Part shown: in pieces, positions 24,859-33,607 of the stretch
Layout of the letters: every line of letters starts with the position of its first letter
Numbering within the stretch: position 1 is the first letter of the stretch
Assembly (NCBI GenBank): GCA_024413875.1
Contig: JAKSVY010000008.1
Location: forward strand, 1 to 37,636
Source of the DNA: Bacilli bacterium
Lineage (GTDB): Bacteria; Bacillota_I; Bacilli_A; RFN20; CAG-826
Length of the DNA stretch: 37,636 bases
Reading direction: 5' to 3'
Made by a program: the position numbers and the translations under genes
Notes under the pieces: model-generated
Told to the model about the DNA's origin: nothing
Seen by the model: only the letters and a program-made list of their open reading frames with translations
Databases searched by the model: none

Positions 24859-27800
24859 TGAAAAAAAGAACTGTTGTTTTATTTTCACTAGCTTCAGCGT
24901 GTCTTCTTGCTGGTGCTGGTGCTCTTTCAGCTCATTTGATTTCAAAAAATAATTCCGCTATCTCTGTTAAAGCAGGAGAGCCAGAGATGGTTTTTGATAC
25001 ACCTATTAATAATGACTATTTCCTTGGTGACACTCTTGAAGTACCAAATGGAAAAATTAAATACGAAGTTAATGGTTCAACTAAATACTTAATGGTTAAT
25101 GATTATTATTTAGTTTATCCAGATGGAAACGCTAAAACAGGCGAGGTCTTCGCATTAAATCAAATTGGTTCATACGAATTAGTCTTTAGTGGTGAATATA
25201 ACGGAAATACGGTTACATGTAGAAAAGGATTCGTTGTTAATCAAGGCGCATATGCTCTTAAATCAGTCTATTCATCTGTTAATTACGTAAATGAATTAAA
25301 GACTATGAAAAAGGAACCTAAGAGTGGTCTTGAACTTGATCTTGTTGATGGTGATATGTTCACATGCAATCAAACAATCAATATTAAAAATGCCAGTGTT
25401 GATGGAGATCCAATTGTTAAATTTGCTCCTCACGCAATGTCAGTAAATGCCGATCATATTAAAATTGATGCTCAATGGTTTACAGTTCGTATTACTGACT
25501 ATTATGATCCAACTAACTTTATTGAATGTTTAATTACATACCAAGTAGCAAACCCTGCTACTGGTCGTTTAGCTTTATATTGTGTTGGCAGATCATCAAC
25601 CCAATCATTTGTTGGCCTTGATACTAACCATGGTTTTGGTAATGTTGCCACTATCGATGGTGTTAACTATGGTGTTAGAACCGGTACAAATAACTATGGA
25701 GCACCTCTCGATGTTGTTCCTGGTAAAGTTCCTGGACAATCAAATGATATTTCTAACGCAGATGATTATGGTTTTGCAGTTAACTATGATACAAGCACAA
25801 AACGTTTCTATATTAGACACCGCACAAACCACTTAATTACTGATTTAGATGAAACATCACTTTATGGTGCAAATACGTTCAAAGGATTCACTTCTGATGA
25901 AGTATATGTTTCTTTATATTGTTCTAACTATTCTGAAACTAGCGCAAAGTTAGATGTTGTAGAAATTTATGGAAGAAAAGGCTCAGATTTAGCGGTTAAT
26001 AAGGTTGTTGATAATCAAGGACCAGTAATTTCATTTGATTCAGAAGTTAATAATTTCTATATCTCAAAGAATGAAGATTTTGAAATCCCACACGCAACTG
26101 CATCAGATTTAAATTTAGTAGGCGGAGTTACTACAACCGTTTATTATGGTTTTGGAACTTCATCACAAACAACTGTGCCTGTATCTAGTGGTAAATTTAG
26201 ACCATTAAAATCAGGACAATATCATATTGTTTATGAAGCTAAAGATAGATTTGGTAATACAACCACCGCGACAAGAGATTGCTTCGCTGTATCTACTGAA
26301 CATAACAAGGCTTGTGATTTACAAGTTGAACCATTAACAAGTGTTTCAGCAGGTCAAAAAGTCACATTACCTGAATACACATTAAACACTCTTAATGATG
26401 GAAAATATCTTGAAGTAAGAGCGGTCTTTGAAGATGGTTCTATTGAAAAAGCAGAAAACGGAAAATTATTCTTCCGTAGAGTTGGTAAATATAATGTTGA
26501 ATACATCTATGGTGATGAAGTTATTAACAATGTTTATTCATATGAGGTTGAATCACTCGCTAATAACAAATATCACTACATTGATAACATTATTTTCCCT
26601 AAATATTTAATTAATAAGTCATCATTCTCTTTAGAAAACTACAACGTTACTTTGGTTGATTCAAAAGAATTAAAACAAGCAGTTCCTGAAGTATATGCTG
26701 ATTATGGAAATGGATACACAAAACTTAGTGATCCAAATGAAGTTTTTGTTAACACACAAAACACAACCGCTGATTTTAAGTTTGTTTATAATGGAAAAAC
26801 AATCGAAGAAGTAAAGAATGTTCCAGTAGTGGACACAAAATTTGCTTCATCACTCGATATGACTAAATATTTTGTTGGTGATATTACCGCTACTGCAAAA
26901 GGTGATTCAGTTAACCTTGTAACTAACCAAACAAGCGGTAATACAAGAATTGAATTTATTAACCCTCTTGTATATCCTCTCTTTGCGTTAGATGTATCTA
27001 TCCCACAAGTTAACTTTGGTTCATTTGACTTAATCTTTACTGATTATTATGACGCAAGTAACACAATGAAATTATCATTCATCTATCAAGCAAATGGTTA
27101 TTCAGTTGTTTATAACAATGCATCGTATTTAATTGGTAAGAGCACTCAATTATTACTTACATATAATGTTGCAACTTCTTCATTTAATATTAATGATAAG
27201 TTAGATCTTTATGCTCCTTCAGTATTTGAATCACAAAGAGTTTATGTAGCATTTGAATTTACTGAACTTTCAAAGGCTCAAACATTAGCAGTTAAACGTA
27301 TTAATAACCAAGTATTCTCTACTGAAAAAGGAGATACATTTAAACCACAAATTTATTCTGCACCTTATAGTGGTACTGTTTCATATGGACAAGTAGTTAA
27401 ACTTGAACAATTTGTTCCATGCGATGTTTTATCACCATTCTTAATTAATAACGTTAAGATGAACGCTAAAATCACTTTAACAGATGGTTCAGTTAAAGAT
27501 GTTGTTGCAACAGATGGAACAACACTTAACGGTAAACAAGATCCATTTGGTGAATATTACATTAACTGTGTTGAATATGGAACTATCAAGGTTACATATG
27601 AATACTCTGACCAAGCTGGTAATAAATATATCCTTATTAATTCATTATTAGTAAAGGATGATGTCGCACCAGTTATTGAAATTAATGGTGGATATAATGA
27701 ACACACTGTTGTTTCTGCTAAATTTGGTGATAAGGTAACCGCTCAAGGATTTACAGTTACTGATAACATTTCTACTTCAGAAAACATTAAGACAGAAGTC

Positions 27801-27950
27801 TATGCAATGTCTCCAAGAATGGAAATGGTTAAGATTACAAAGAATATGACATTTACAGCTGATTATTATGGTGATTGGCATATTTGTTACTACGCTACAG
27901 ATGAGAATTCAAATGTAACGGTTAGATATTATGTAGTGAGGGTTAATTAA
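24858..27950 (+). CDS. Large exported Ig-like protein with internal duplication
   Basis: This 1030-residue surface protein has no family I can name with certainty. An N-terminal hydrophobic segment (about residues 6-28) has no lipobox, so it is either a cleaved signal or a membrane anchor. The rest is beta-rich, with Ig-like or Cadherin-like pieces (GPVISFDSEVNN at about 388 and APVIEINGGYNE at about 937, both preceded by a disordered-looking joint). The motif TDYYDPTN at about 213 recurs as TDYYDASN at about 728, each within a lectin- or LamG-like stretch, so the protein looks like two copies of a module of about 515-550 residues. There is no C-terminal LPxTG or membrane segment. It overlaps the permease by one base. 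A glycan-binding or adhesion role is inferred from context. Confidence 0.75.
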   Translation: MKKRTVVLFSLASACLLAGAGALSAHLISKNNSAISVKAGEPEMVFDTPINNDYFLGDTLEVPNGKIKYEVNGSTKYLMVNDYYLVYPDGNAKTGEVFALNQIGSYELVFSGEYNGNTVTCRKGFVVNQGAYALKSVYSSVNYVNELKTMKKEPKSGLELDLVDGDMFTCNQTINIKNASVDGDPIVKFAPHAMSVNADHIKIDAQWFTVRITDYYDPTNFIECLITYQVANPATGRLALYCVGRSSTQSFVGLDTNHGFGNVATIDGVNYGVRTGTNNYGAPLDVVPGKVPGQSNDISNADDYGFAVNYDTSTKRFYIRHRTNHLITDLDETSLYGANTFKGFTSDEVYVSLYCSNYSETSAKLDVVEIYGRKGSDLAVNKVVDNQGPVISFDSEVNNFYISKNEDFEIPHATASDLNLVGGVTTTVYYGFGTSSQTTVPVSSGKFRPLKSGQYHIVYEAKDRFGNTTTATRDCFAVSTEHNKACDLQVEPLTSVSAGQKVTLPEYTLNTLNDGKYLEVRAVFEDGSIEKAENGKLFFRRVGKYNVEYIYGDEVINNVYSYEVESLANNKYHYIDNIIFPKYLINKSSFSLENYNVTLVDSKELKQAVPEVYADYGNGYTKLSDPNEVFVNTQNTTADFKFVYNGKTIEEVKNVPVVDTKFASSLDMTKYFVGDITATAKGDSVNLVTNQTSGNTRIEFINPLVYPLFALDVSIPQVNFGSFDLIFTDYYDASNTMKLSFIYQANGYSVVYNNASYLIGKSTQLLLTYNVATSSFNINDKLDLYAPSVFESQRVYVAFEFTELSKAQTLAVKRINNQVFSTEKGDTFKPQIYSAPYSGTVSYGQVVKLEQFVPCDVLSPFLINNVKMNAKITLTDGSVKDVVATDGTTLNGKQDPFGEYYINCVEYGTIKVTYEYSDQAGNKYILINSLLVKDDVAPVIEINGGYNEHTVVSAKFGDKVTAQGFTVTDNISTSENIKTEVYAMSPRMEMVKITKNMTFTADYYGDWHICYYATDENSNVTVRYYVVRVN

Positions 27951-27952
27951 TT

Positions 27953-30025
27953 ATGAAGACACGTAAATACCTTTTATTAACAGCGGCCCTTACAACTATT
28001 GCAGGGTCTTTAGTAGGATGCAAAAACACATCATCTACTACTATTCCTGATGTTCCTGAAGATACTCACGTTAATAAAAACGAATTATATTTTGAAGGAA
28101 CACATAACCTTAACGCTAATGATAAGGATGGCTACATTGTTAAAAATGGCCAAACTGAATATCAATTAGTTATTTCAGAAAATGCTTCTCAAACAATTAA
28201 GATGGCAAGAGATGAATTTAATTATTTATTCAAGATTGCCACTGGTTGTGAATTAAGAGTTATTTTTGATACTGAATTAACTCATTCACCTAATCAAAAA
28301 TACATTTCTTTAGGTGATAATAATTTATTTAAATCATCAGGTATTGAAATTGATAAATTAGCTTTAGGCAACGATGGTATTAGAATCGTTACAAAAGATA
28401 ACAATATCTATATTATTGGTGGCAAAGATTCCGGCACTCTTTATGGTGTTTATGATTTCATGGAAATGAACTTCCATTATGAACAATTCTCTAATGAAAT
28501 CATGAATATTGATAAAGGCGTTAGTGATGTCAAAATGAAAGATTATGATGTTACTGATATCCCAGATATCCCTATGAGATGTCACTCATATGGATTTATG
28601 GGTAAGGGTAACACTGATTATGATAAGAAGATGTATGGTTATCGTTTAAGAGAAGATAGAGTCCGTAACGATCACCGTATGAATATCTTCAAAGTTTTAG
28701 GTGACTCTAAATCTGAATGTAAAAAATCTACAAACAGTAACACAGTTATTAACTATGATTTATATCATGGTGAACACCCAAAATGGTTCTCAGTTAACTG
28801 TTCTAGTAGTGGATATCAATGGTGTTACACCGCTCAAGGTGATGAAGAAGAATTAAATGCATTAATCAATGAAGTTGCCTTAAAAGTTGAATTCTCAATG
28901 ACAGTTTATGATCCTGTTAACTACCCTGATTTAAACGTCGCGTTAATTATGATGGAAGATAACTTCAATACTTGTACTTGTTCTGCTTGCCAAGCTGCTA
29001 AGGCTAAATATGGCGCAGATTCAGGCGCAGTTGTTGTCTTTATGAACAGGGTTGCGGAGATTGTTGAAGAATGGCAAAACAAAGAAGAAAACGCTCAATA
29101 TAAGAGAGATGATTTAAAGATTTGTTTTAACGCTTATAACGCATTCGAAAACTCTCCTACACACTGGGATGAAGCAAAAGGTGCTTATGTTCCTAATCAC
29201 GAAGATGTAATTATGAATGATAGAGTGGGTGTTTATTTCGCAGAAATTAATAACCTTGATAACCAACTTTCATTCTTTAGTAAAGATAATGAGCCAGGAA
29301 AAGCAATGTTTGATGGTTGGGCTGCATTAACTAAGTGGCTTGAACTTTGGGTTTATGAAACTAACTTCGCAAACGCATTATATTTCTATGATTCATTTGC
29401 GTTCTCAACTCAACAATTTAATAACTATATTGCTTCTAAGAATGTTAAGTTAATTTTCTCTCAAGGTATTGATAATGATGGTCATACCGGATGGACTGGA
29501 ATTAACTGGAACACACTTAAAGCATATTTAAGTTCAAAACTTACTTGGGATTCTACTCTTAACCAAGAAGTCTTGGTAAACAAATGGTTTGACGCAATGT
29601 TTAAAGATGCTGCTCCAACTATGAGAAAACTCTTTAATATGCAAAGAGCACACTATAACTACTTAATGGATAACTTCCCTAACATCAGAAAATTACGTAG
29701 TATTTATAACGCAATTAACAAAGCGGAATACTATCCATTAAATACATTAAATGGTTTTGTTGCGGTGGTTGATGAAGCTAAAACATATATTCAAAAATAT
29801 AAAACTGACGCAACAACATATAAATTATTAAGTCACGCGATTGAAGCTGAAGCAGTTTCATCTCTTTACGCAACTCTTGAACTTCATGCATCTTTCTTAA
29901 CACCAGAAAATAAGAAAGCTGTTTACGATCGTTTGATTGAAGATATTACAGAACTTGAACTTTCAACTGCTGTAGTTAAAGAAGGAAGTCAAACCCTTTC
30001 TTCTCGTATGAATTCATTTAAATAG
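27953..30025 (+). CDS. DUF4838-type lipoprotein with alpha-glucuronidase-like N-domain
   Basis: This is a surface lipoprotein of 690 residues with lipobox Cys23 (GSLVGC). Residues about 68-180 resemble the N-terminal domain found before alpha-glucuronidase and GH20-like catalytic barrels (LVISENASQTIKMARDEFNYLF, then YISLGDNNLF and IIGGKDSGTLYGVYDFME). The middle part (about 205-520) fits DUF4838, with the CTCSACQ cysteine motif at 341-347. A helical C-terminal region follows. DUF4838 proteins are associated with carbohydrate loci, but to my knowledge their reaction is unproven. It starts two bases after the preceding gene. Confidence 0.75.
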   Translation: MKTRKYLLLTAALTTIAGSLVGCKNTSSTTIPDVPEDTHVNKNELYFEGTHNLNANDKDGYIVKNGQTEYQLVISENASQTIKMARDEFNYLFKIATGCELRVIFDTELTHSPNQKYISLGDNNLFKSSGIEIDKLALGNDGIRIVTKDNNIYIIGGKDSGTLYGVYDFMEMNFHYEQFSNEIMNIDKGVSDVKMKDYDVTDIPDIPMRCHSYGFMGKGNTDYDKKMYGYRLREDRVRNDHRMNIFKVLGDSKSECKKSTNSNTVINYDLYHGEHPKWFSVNCSSSGYQWCYTAQGDEEELNALINEVALKVEFSMTVYDPVNYPDLNVALIMMEDNFNTCTCSACQAAKAKYGADSGAVVVFMNRVAEIVEEWQNKEENAQYKRDDLKICFNAYNAFENSPTHWDEAKGAYVPNHEDVIMNDRVGVYFAEINNLDNQLSFFSKDNEPGKAMFDGWAALTKWLELWVYETNFANALYFYDSFAFSTQQFNNYIASKNVKLIFSQGIDNDGHTGWTGINWNTLKAYLSSKLTWDSTLNQEVLVNKWFDAMFKDAAPTMRKLFNMQRAHYNYLMDNFPNIRKLRSIYNAINKAEYYPLNTLNGFVAVVDEAKTYIQKYKTDATTYKLLSHAIEAEAVSSLYATLELHASFLTPENKKAVYDRLIEDITELELSTAVVKEGSQTLSSRMNSFK

Positions 30026-30035
30026 GAGGTAAGTT

Positions 30036-32135
30036 ATGAATAGAAAATTAATTTCAAACATTAAAATTATCTCCGCTTTGTTTGCATCTACTCTTTTGAC
30101 AGTTGGGTGTTCATCCAATGGATCATCTACTTCAGTAGTGGAACCAGTCATTAATGATTCAATCTCTTTAGAGATGGAAAGCATTGAACTTGTTTTAGGT
30201 GATCAATATAAACTTGAACCAAAGATCTCTTCAACAAGAAGTGAACCACTTACCATTTCATACAAATCTTCTGATACATCTGTTGTTACAGTTGATGAAG
30301 AAGGTGTATTAACTTCGGTTAAAGTAGGTAGAGCTACTGTTGAATTAACATATGGAAAAGCATCTACAAAAGTTACTGTTGCAGTTACTTTGGGTGATTA
30401 TCGTCCATATATTAGATTCGAAAACATTTATTCAAATGAAATTACAGTTGATTTAGGTACAAGCATTGATGTTAGTGCGTATGTCTTCTTTAATTCAAAG
30501 AAATATTATCCTGATTTAGGTTATGAATTATCTAACATGACTGCTGGTTTTGTTGATGAAAACCACATGTATACTCCTAATAAAGCAGGTAAATTTAAAG
30601 TCACTGTTTGCGGTAGTTTTAATAACTATCCATTAGAAGATTTAACATTAACAATCAATGTTGTTAACAATGTTGAGTTCACCCTTTCAAGAAAAGATGA
30701 CATTAAGGAATTATCAAATATTTCTTTATGTAGCCTTTCTTCATACAAAGAAAATTCATACCAAAACTCAATTGATGTTGTTGGTTATGTAACCGAAGAT
30801 GGTGTTAAAAAACCAGTTGATTCAATTTCTTTAGTAGATAACGATGCTCATGCGGTTACATTTGATGCTTCACTTGGTAGATTAAGTGCGACAGGTGTTG
30901 GTAAAGGGCAAGCATCTTTATTACTTAGCTTTACTAATAAGAGTGGTGAATTAATGACTCAAAAATTCCCTGTTTACGTTGATTTCCCAGTTCTTCCTTA
31001 TGACAACGAACCAATTCAAGAAGTTGGTGTTAAAAACGGTACATTTGACGCTGAATCAATCTTTGCATCTTTCCCAAGTAATCAAAGAAAAGTTACTGAA
31101 GCTAGAAGCGCAGATGGAAAAACAAATTATAAAGTTGATTCGGAAGGTAGGATTTCTGGTTTAACCGAAAATATTAGTCAAACCCAAACAATCCTTTTAG
31201 GTAACGGAGTAATCTTACAAGAAGTTAGATATGTTGCTTATGCTGGTGTTATTTCTAAGGCAGAAGATTTAAATATGTTTAACACTCTTTCTAAAACAGG
31301 TAACTTTAGAGATATCCTTGATCTTAAGATTACTGGTAAATATGTTGTTTTAAATGATATTGATGCGACAGGATTCACTCTTGCTCAACACGATAGAATT
31401 GCTGGTGAAGGATTAAGTGCTTTCCTTAACTGTGGTTTCTTAGGAGAATTTGATGGCAGAGGTCATACAATCTCTAATTTGACATTCTCTAAAGGTGGTA
31501 TCTTCAGTGCAATCGGCGCAGGTGCGCTTATCCACAACATTGGTTTTGAAAACGCTAAATTTGATGCATATAACGCTGAAGATAGACACGTTTTAGCAAC
31601 ATACATTAACAACGCAACAATTGAAAACCTTTATGTTCATATTGATAAATTAGCAAGAATAAATGCTTCTGGTTTAATTTGTCATGATATGAATATTTCT
31701 AGTGCATTTACCAATTCACTTATTGTTGTTGATGAAGCCGGAGTTGAATTAAATAACGCTAATGGATATGGAACATTCTCTTCATACGCAAATCCAAGAA
31801 AGCAATATGGAAATGCTCCTGCAGAATATTTTAAAGATACATACTTTGTATCTCCTGCACCATTAATTAAAGGACAATCATATACAAGTGTTAAATTAAG
31901 CAACGCATATTATTGTGATACCAAAGATGTTAACTTTGATATTAGTTATCGCTTTGCTGGTACTGATGATAATGGTGATGTAGTTGACACAGTGTATGAT
32001 GTTCCAAAATACACAATCCCTAACGCAAAACACTATTTAACAAAAGAAGCCTTCAAGAACGCTCGTAATGACTACTCTTCATTTAATAGTGAATACTGGC
32101 ATGTAACATCTGAAGGATTAGGTTGGAAGATCTAA
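30036..32135 (+). CDS. Lipoprotein with Big2 Ig-like domain and beta-helix region
   Basis: This is a 699-residue surface lipoprotein with lipobox Cys25 (TLLTVGC). Residues about 42-118 match a bacterial Ig-like Big2 domain (YKSSDTSVVTVDEEGVLTSVKVGRATVELTY). A second Ig-like part follows (about 120-215), then a further beta domain. Around 470-540 the motif FDGRGHTISNLTF with following short repeats (IGFENAKF, IENLYVHID) resembles the GLUG/beta-helix pattern of surface adhesins and glycan-binding proteins. A perfect AGGAGGT precedes the ATG, much stronger than for its neighbours, so it is probably made in larger amount. The function is not known; binding of a glycan is inferred. Confidence 0.7.
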   Translation: MNRKLISNIKIISALFASTLLTVGCSSNGSSTSVVEPVINDSISLEMESIELVLGDQYKLEPKISSTRSEPLTISYKSSDTSVVTVDEEGVLTSVKVGRATVELTYGKASTKVTVAVTLGDYRPYIRFENIYSNEITVDLGTSIDVSAYVFFNSKKYYPDLGYELSNMTAGFVDENHMYTPNKAGKFKVTVCGSFNNYPLEDLTLTINVVNNVEFTLSRKDDIKELSNISLCSLSSYKENSYQNSIDVVGYVTEDGVKKPVDSISLVDNDAHAVTFDASLGRLSATGVGKGQASLLLSFTNKSGELMTQKFPVYVDFPVLPYDNEPIQEVGVKNGTFDAESIFASFPSNQRKVTEARSADGKTNYKVDSEGRISGLTENISQTQTILLGNGVILQEVRYVAYAGVISKAEDLNMFNTLSKTGNFRDILDLKITGKYVVLNDIDATGFTLAQHDRIAGEGLSAFLNCGFLGEFDGRGHTISNLTFSKGGIFSAIGAGALIHNIGFENAKFDAYNAEDRHVLATYINNATIENLYVHIDKLARINASGLICHDMNISSAFTNSLIVVDEAGVELNNANGYGTFSSYANPRKQYGNAPAEYFKDTYFVSPAPLIKGQSYTSVKLSNAYYCDTKDVNFDISYRFAGTDDNGDVVDTVYDVPKYTIPNAKHYLTKEAFKNARNDYSSFNSEYWHVTSEGLGWKI

Positions 32136-32136
32136 A

Positions 32137-33606
32137 ATGTTTGAAAAAATTACCCCAGAACAAGCTGGTTTTAATAGCAAAGAATTAACTAAACTCATTA
32201 AGCGCCTTAATGGTGCAGGTTTAAACACACACGGAATCCTTATGATGAAGGGTGATAAGGTCTTTTTAGAAACTTATTACAAACCATTTGATGTTAGTTT
32301 TAATCATCGTTTATATTCAGAAACTAAATCTTTTGTTGGTATTGCAATTGGCCTTCTTGAAGAAGAAGGTAAACTTTGTTTAGATGATCCAATCATCAAA
32401 TACTTCCCTGAATGTATTGATTTTGAACCACACCCATATTTAGCTAACCAAACCATTAAAGATATGCTTATGATGAAAACATCAGTAAGAGTGCCTTATT
32501 GGTTCTTTAATGAAGATAATGATCGCCTTCATTTATATTTCCACACCAAACCATTTAGACCAAGTGGAACGGTTTGGGAATATGACTCTGATGGTAGTGA
32601 AGTCTTATGTTGTTTAGTTGAAAAATTAACAGGTAAAACATTATTAGAATATTTAAAAGAAAAAATGTTTGATGATATGGGTGTGTTTAAAAACGCTCAA
32701 TTATTAAAAGTACCTGGCGGTTATTCTTGGGGTGATTCAGGAATGATTGCGACATTAAGAGATAATGCTGCGTTTGCAAGACTTGTTATGAATTATGGTG
32801 AATATAATGGAAAGCGTTATATCAATGAAAAATATGTTAAAACCGCAACAAGTAGATTAACTGATAACATCACTAATTATGATGATAAAAACAAATCATT
32901 TGGTTATGGATATCAAATCTGGCACTACGAAGACAATGTTTTTGGATTTGTTGGAATGGGCGATCAACTCGCAATTATGTTCAAAGATTACGATGTAATT
33001 TTTATGATCCACTCATCTAACCAAGGAAACAATTATTCTCGTCCATTTATTTACTTTAATGTTAAAGAACTTGTTTATGGAATGTCTAAAAATCCACTTC
33101 CAGAAAACAAGGAAGATTATGATGAATTACAAAAGTTTTGTGATTCACAAATTATTAAACATTTACCAGTAGGAGTTGAAACATCTTTAGAATCTAAGAT
33201 TAATGATGTTGTTTATAAATGTGAACCTAATGAAAACATGAACATCAAAGAATTTTCTCTTCACTTAGAAAAAGATTTTGGTGTCTTTAAATACATAAAC
33301 TTAACAGGTGAAAAAGAAATTAGATTTGGTCGTGGATATAATAAATTTGAAACATTCCCAGAAGAAGGGTACTCATATTTAGTGGGTAAAGAAAAATCTA
33401 AAGGGTATTTCTATAAATGTGCAAACTCTGGATGTTGGAGAGATGAAAGCAAATTTGAAATTGATGTTGAAATCATTGATTTATATTTTGGTAATTTAAC
33501 CATTATGTTCTACTTTAAAGACGATACTTGTTTTGTAAAGATGGTTAAAAATGCAGAAAACTTCTTTAGAGAATATTGGGGCGAGCTTCTCGCATTTAAA
33601 AAATAA
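32137..33606 (+). CDS. Serine hydrolase of the beta-lactamase/esterase superfamily
   Basis: This is a class C beta-lactamase-like hydrolase (COG1680) of 489 residues. The nucleophile motif SxxK is SETK at 61-64 and the Tyr motif is YDSDG at 149-153. GFVGMGDQ at about 270-277 may stand for the third motif. There is no signal peptide, so it is cytoplasmic. About 150 extra C-terminal residues (from about 340) form an unidentified beta-rich domain. In this locus it could be a sugar esterase (removing acetyl or methyl groups from imported oligosaccharides) rather than a beta-lactamase. It starts one base after the preceding gene. Confidence 0.82.
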   Translation: MFEKITPEQAGFNSKELTKLIKRLNGAGLNTHGILMMKGDKVFLETYYKPFDVSFNHRLYSETKSFVGIAIGLLEEEGKLCLDDPIIKYFPECIDFEPHPYLANQTIKDMLMMKTSVRVPYWFFNEDNDRLHLYFHTKPFRPSGTVWEYDSDGSEVLCCLVEKLTGKTLLEYLKEKMFDDMGVFKNAQLLKVPGGYSWGDSGMIATLRDNAAFARLVMNYGEYNGKRYINEKYVKTATSRLTDNITNYDDKNKSFGYGYQIWHYEDNVFGFVGMGDQLAIMFKDYDVIFMIHSSNQGNNYSRPFIYFNVKELVYGMSKNPLPENKEDYDELQKFCDSQIIKHLPVGVETSLESKINDVVYKCEPNENMNIKEFSLHLEKDFGVFKYINLTGEKEIRFGRGYNKFETFPEEGYSYLVGKEKSKGYFYKCANSGCWRDESKFEIDVEIIDLYFGNLTIMFYFKDDTCFVKMVKNAENFFREYWGELLAFKK

Positions 33607-33607
33607 T

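Noticed and set aside
33551..33607. Longer GH28 start at ATG 33551
   Set aside because: It lies wholly inside the 3' end of the serine hydrolase gene. The Met at 33608 follows the stop by one base, like other starts in this operon.
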